A stretch of DNA of 35,494 nt, from positions 1-35,494 of the forward strand of contig DAHVVZ010000009.1 of assembly GCA_027357065.1 (NCBI GenBank), in the 5' to 3' direction. Made by a program: the position numbers and the translations under genes. This document shows, piece by piece, positions 31,855 to 35,494 of the stretch. Numbering within the stretch: position 1 is the stretch's first letter; each line of letters begins with the position of its first letter. The notes under the pieces were generated by a model. The model was given only the letters and a program-made list of their open reading frames with translations. It made no database searches and was not told the DNA's origin. This DNA comes from Candidatus Saccharimonadota bacterium. Its GTDB lineage: Bacteria > Patescibacteriota > Saccharimonadia > Saccharimonadales > UBA4665.

Positions 31855-32103
31855 ATGAGTAACATACAATATACAATTCGAAATATTCCCGAAGATTTGG
31901 ATAAAAAGCTACGCCTAAGATCCAAAAAACGTGGTGAGAGCTTTAATAAAACCTTAATCCAAGCTCTGAGTTCATCTACCACCCTAACTAACACGTCTAG
32001 CGACATAGACTGGTTTTACGGTAGTGGCGGTATAGGCAGCGAGGAACTGCAAGCTTTTGCAGATCAACGTATAATCGATAAAGCTGCCTGGAATCTAAAA
32101 TGA
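31855..32103 (+). CDS. VapB/FitA-like ribbon-helix-helix antitoxin
   Basis: MSNIQYTIRNIPEDLDKKLRLRSKKRGESFNKTLIQAL; overlaps the PIN toxin start. Start chosen at 31855 (track ORF 31765). Confidence 0.8.
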   Translation: MSNIQYTIRNIPEDLDKKLRLRSKKRGESFNKTLIQALSSSTTLTNTSSDIDWFYGSGGIGSEELQAFADQRIIDKAAWNLK

Positions 32104-32495
32104 AAATTGCATTAGATACGAATGCCTACTCTTCATTGCAAATAGGCAATGTACCTACCTTAAAAAATATCGTAGACGAGGTAGAAGAGATAATATTGCC
32201 ATTTATCGTAGTCGCCGAGCTAAAAGCAGGTTTCCATAAGGGTCAGAAGAAAGTCGACAACTACAAAAAACTAGAAAAGTTTATAGGCATGGACAGGGTG
32301 CAATTACTTTGGGCTGACGATCTGACTAACGAACTCTACGCACGAATCTGGTCAGATCTTTCAAAACTAGGTAAACCTATTCCAACTAACGATATATGGA
32401 TTGCTGCTGTTTGCGTACAGCATCAGCTAGTATTAGCCACAAATGATATCCACTTCAGCAATATATCTTTGCTTCAAACCGTCAATTTTGAATGA
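32100..32495 (+). CDS. VapC-like PIN-domain toxin
   Basis: KIALDTNAYSSLQIG, FIVVAELKAGF, PIPTNDIWIAAVCVQHQLVLATNDIHFSNI. Confidence 0.9.
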   Translation: MKIALDTNAYSSLQIGNVPTLKNIVDEVEEIILPFIVVAELKAGFHKGQKKVDNYKKLEKFIGMDRVQLLWADDLTNELYARIWSDLSKLGKPIPTNDIWIAAVCVQHQLVLATNDIHFSNISLLQTVNFE

Positions 32496-32573
32496 TTTTT
32501 CCAAACTATTTTTTTGCAGTTTAGTTTCACTTAACAAATTCTTAATCATGCCAGCATGCACATATACTAAATA

Positions 32574-32593
32574 GGTTCGACTCCAGTTCCCTC
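32574..32593 (+). repeat. Degenerate tRNA-Asn tail-like fragment R4
   Basis: ggttcgactccagttccctct resembles ggttcgaatccagttcccgg; the upstream block is not clearly conserved. Confidence 0.45.
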
Positions 32594-32601
32594 TAACGTA
32601 T

Positions 32602-32949
32602 TTATTTGCTAAATAAGCCGAACAATTTCTTTAATTCGTCTACTACGGCATTTTGGATCTCGGTCGACGCATAGCCAAGCTGTTCCTTTAAATCAATAAA
32701 AGGAAGAGGCGCAATCCGATGCAGCCTAATTGTTGAAGGTCGCATAAGGCCCAAGTCTTTGTAGTTATCTATAATAGGTATGTCGCCTTTAAGTTTGTGG
32801 TCTGCTTTTTTCGAATAAATTGGGGCTACAAGCAATATATTATGTTCGCCAACGGGTTCACTTATAGCAATGACCGGGCGCAGTTTTGAAGTGTTTTCTT
32901 CTATAAAACCTATTTCAGCGATATAGATATTCCACTGAATAATAGGCAT
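32602..32949 (-). CDS. MazF/PemK-family toxin
   Basis: IIQWNIYIAEIGFIEENTSKLRPVIAISEPVGEHNILLVAPIYS... RPSTIRLHRIAPLP. Confidence 0.8.
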   Translation of the reverse strand: MPIIQWNIYIAEIGFIEENTSKLRPVIAISEPVGEHNILLVAPIYSKKADHKLKGDIPIIDNYKDLGLMRPSTIRLHRIAPLPFIDLKEQLGYASTEIQNAVVDELKKLFGLFSK

Positions 32950-32950
32950 C

Positions 32951-33220
32951 TTAGAAGTTCACTTTCTTCCCCATGCCTAAGTGGTAAATATCCTCTTCGG
33001 GATCATCAAGATAGCCACCGATACTATATGAATGTGCTGTCATTGCTCTAACTTCGGCTATATCATTATCTTCAGTTGTATCCGCAATAAGTTTTGACAA
33101 ACCCACTTTTAAAATTTCTGGGTCACTAAGAGTTGGGTAGCGTCTCTTCGCCAACGCTAAAGCTCTCGTTACTTCAGGTGTGCGTGTTAATCTTATGGCT
33201 GATGGGATTAATGTACTCAT
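32951..33220 (-). CDS. Antitoxin partner of the MazF-like toxin
   Basis: MSTLIPSAIRLTRTPEVTRALALAKRRYPTLSDPEILKVGLSKLI..., immediately upstream of the toxin (track start 33226). Confidence 0.7.
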   Translation of the reverse strand: MSTLIPSAIRLTRTPEVTRALALAKRRYPTLSDPEILKVGLSKLIADTTEDNDIAEVRAMTAHSYSIGGYLDDPEEDIYHLGMGKKVNF

Positions 33221-33270
33221 ACACATATTCTACCACAAAGTGTGCATAATCAACACTAAGTGTAAGGAAT

Positions 33271-33358
33271 TTGACAATTAGCAGAGGCAAGTTAAGGTAA
33301 AGCGAGCCTAAAATTTAGGCGGTCGTGGAGTTTAGTTCGAATCCAGATAGGGGAGCCA
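33271..33358 (+). repeat. att-like module R5 (88 bp), same architecture as R2/R3
   Basis: TTGACAATTAGCAGAGGCAAGTTAAGGTAAAGCGAGCCTAAAATTTAGGCGGTCGTGGAGTTTAGTTCGAATCCAGATAGGGGAGCCA; first 45 nt match R2 at 38/45 by hand count. Confidence 0.9.
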
Positions 33359-33428
33359 AAAAGCCTATATTTTAAAGGGGATCCAGTAGCATTCATGCGG
33401 CTAGATTTTAATTTGATAAACTGTGTCT

Positions 33429-34133
33429 ATGATTCAAAAAATAGTCATAACTCCAGTTGTAGCCATACCCTTAATAAAACCGGGTGATGATATATCGAGC
33501 ATAATCATCGACTCAATTCAAAAGAATGGGATTACTCTGAAAAAGCACGACATTGTTTGTGTAGCATCGAAGATTATTTCAATTTCAGAGAATAAGTATG
33601 TTGACCTCAAAAATATTACGGCTACACCTCAAGCAGAAAGTCTGCATAAAACAGTCCCCAGGAAAGACCCGCGCGTTATCCAACTAATCATTGATCAAGC
33701 CGGCAGAGCAAAAGAAAATATCAATATAACCGGTTCTTGGATAGGGGCAAAGAATCATATCGGTAGAGTTCTAACTAGTGCTGGAATTGATAAAATAGAC
33801 GAGAACACGGTCTTGACCCTACCTGACAATCCCGATTATTCAGCTAGTAAAATCGGAGAAAAAATTAAGTCAGAGCTTAATAAAAGTGTAGGAGTTTTAA
33901 TTACAGATAGCGACGGCAGGGAGGGCATCAACGGTGCAACTCAGCTGTGTATCGGCCTTTACGGAGTACCGCCTATTCGCAAAAAGGATGATTCGCCTGA
34001 AACCGCCTGTGATATGCTTGCTGCAGCCGCAGGTCTTGTGATGGGGCAGAGAGGCAATAATATCCCCGTAGTAGTGATAAGTGGTTATAAATATACATTT
34101 AACAGCAGCGTCAGACTGAAAGACGCATACTAA
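33429..34133 (+). CDS. CofE-like (F420-0:gamma-glutamyl ligase family) protein
   Basis: PVVAIPLIKPGDDISSIIIDSIQKNGITLKKHDIVCVASKIISISENKYVDL, KDPRVIQLI, LTLPDNPDYSASKIGEKIK, VGVLITDSDGREGINGATQLCIGLYGV. Confidence 0.82.
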   Translation: MIQKIVITPVVAIPLIKPGDDISSIIIDSIQKNGITLKKHDIVCVASKIISISENKYVDLKNITATPQAESLHKTVPRKDPRVIQLIIDQAGRAKENINITGSWIGAKNHIGRVLTSAGIDKIDENTVLTLPDNPDYSASKIGEKIKSELNKSVGVLITDSDGREGINGATQLCIGLYGVPPIRKKDDSPETACDMLAAAAGLVMGQRGNNIPVVVISGYKYTFNSSVRLKDAY

Positions 34134-34298
34134 GTTTAAGATCAGTACGCTGAGCCAAGCATATTAATTTTTGAGCGTATGCTCGTTATCAACTCTTTTT
34201 AAATTCGAGAATGTATCCCTAAAGGATGCTGAGGCTTAAGAGCATAGCATTAACTAAATTGACGGGTTTAAAGACTATTAACTTTAACTTCATTGTAA

Positions 34299-35322
34299 TA
34301 AGCCCCAGTTGTCTAGACACTTACGCATAAGCTAATCTCGGCTTCCAATAGGTATTAAAGTATTCCAGCGGTGGCAGGTTCTTGCAGCTGGAGTGGCGCC
34401 TAAATAAATTGTACTCGTCTTGCCAGATATTCATCTTTGAATTTAATGAGGCTGTATCTAGGTTTGCTGCCTTTGTTACCGAGTAGAACTCTTCTTCATC
34501 GGTCCTGTGACTACGCTCTACAAAGCCATTGTGTTGTGGCGTACCTGGACGAGATAGTTTATGCTCAATACCTCTATCCATTAAGTAGAGGGTTAGTGGG
34601 TGTACTCTTCTGAGCTCATGGTCCGCCTTCTTGGTGCCTCCGGCATAAAGATTAGTGAAAGTAGCGTGGTTGTCTGTTTGTACGCACTCAATCTCAATAC
34701 CAATGTCCCGGTAGAACTGAAGGGCTTCTGTAACGAAGGCAATAGAGTTTCCATTAGACAATCCACCCATAACCCTGAGGTAACGAATCTTAGAAGTAAT
34801 ATCTATAGCTGTAAACTGATGTTTTCGACTTTTACGTTTATCTCCATCGTTTGGCACAGCCTTAGTATCTACTTGGAGTCTGTAGCCTGGATATGGAGCA
34901 TAGAAGGGTTGCATAGCTCTCTTTTTAGGTTTCCGTTGCTTTTTAGCTAGGCCAGTAGCCTCAATGATGTTTCGGATGGCTTTCTCTCCTACGACAACAT
35001 TAATATCTGCCAGCTCATCCCTAATACGCTTCGGGCCGTAGTTGGTGGCTAATCTTATTTGGATAACTAGCTCTTCAATATCTGTAGCTGTTTGCCAGAA
35101 GACAGCACCTCTTGGACCTGTTTTCTGTGGGGTTATCTCTACTTACCAGTTGTAGATCGTTCCCCGACTTAGTCCATATCTTCTGGCTGCAGTACTCACA
35201 CCTAATTTATTAACATCATTTAATACTCTAGCCCTGTAATCTAATACTTGTCTCTTTGTTAAATATTTCTTCATACACATACCCATATTTTAGAACAGAA
35301 GTGTTCAGTAAACTGGGGCTTA
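34299..35322 (-). mobile_element. Insertion sequence with DDE transposase and terminal inverted repeats
   Basis: Left end taagccccagttgtctagacactta; right end reads in reverse complement taagccccagtttactgaacacttct. Transposase lies between. Confidence 0.85.
34321..35274 (-). pseudogene. DDE (rve-type, IS3/IS481-like) transposase interrupted by an in-frame TAA
   Basis: MKKYLTKRQVLDYRARVLNDVNKLGVSTAARRYGLSRGTIYNW*VEITPQKTGPRGAVFW...YRLQVDTKAV...CVQTDNHATF...HNGFVERSHRTDEEEFY. Stop at 35143-35145, same frame on both sides. Confidence 0.8.
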
Positions 35323-35327
35323 GTATA

Positions 35328-35352
35328 GATTCGGGTTATACATACCCGAATC
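35328..35352. repeat. Perfect 9-bp inverted repeat hairpin just right of the IS
   Basis: gattcgggt-tatacat-acccgaatc. Confidence 0.6.
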
Positions 35353-35426
35353 ACGAATTAGACGCATAAAGTAAAGCACGCTAGAATTCTCTTGTAAATA
35401 TTTCAAAACAAACAGGAGAAAACAAA

Positions 35427-35494
35427 ATGCGTGCTTTACAGAAACATCATATAGTAGACGTTTACACTTGGGTAGATGACAGTCTACCCAAAGA
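35427..35494 (+). CDS. Start of a CDS truncated by the window end; possibly a transposase
   Basis: RBS-like aggag then ATG: MRALQKHHIVDVYTWVDDSLPK...; too short to assign firmly. Confidence 0.45.
   Translation, partial: MRALQKHHIVDVYTWVDDSLPK

Noticed and set aside
34600-34950. 116-aa plus ORF in the IS
   Set aside because: Antisense to the transposase.

Overview
The window looks like a chromosomal segment from a Patescibacteria/CPR-type bacterium, probably Saccharibacteria-like; this assignment is inferred from gene content. The left ~22 kb is mostly ordinary. It holds a partial kelch-repeat surface protein, a GlcD-type FAD oxidase, an NDH-2-type dehydrogenase, a UvrD/RecB-like helicase-nuclease, aquaporin, MscL, a complete F-type ATP synthase operon (minus strand), glutaredoxin, a CobO-like adenosyltransferase, a DAGK-like kinase, GT2, a GH-like protein, SmpB and tRNA-Asn(GTT). 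Downstream of tRNA-Asn (22.27-34.2 kb) is an accessory island punctuated by repeated copies of the tRNA-Asn 3' tail. Three of these copies sit inside a conserved ~86-88 bp module. The segments between copies carry toxin-antitoxin pairs, a Nudix protein, a CofE-like protein and a 7.5 kb segment with an unusual cluster: two AlaRS catalytic-domain-like proteins, an aldo/keto reductase, a radical SAM protein, an unknown 263-aa protein, peptidase E and a PhnP-like MBL protein. No recombinase is encoded in the window. The best candidates for undescribed biology are (i) this integron-like tRNA-tail cassette array and (ii) the AlaRS-like/radical-SAM cluster. The right edge has an IS with a nonsense-interrupted transposase and the start of another gene. 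All calls are by eye, with no database searches.
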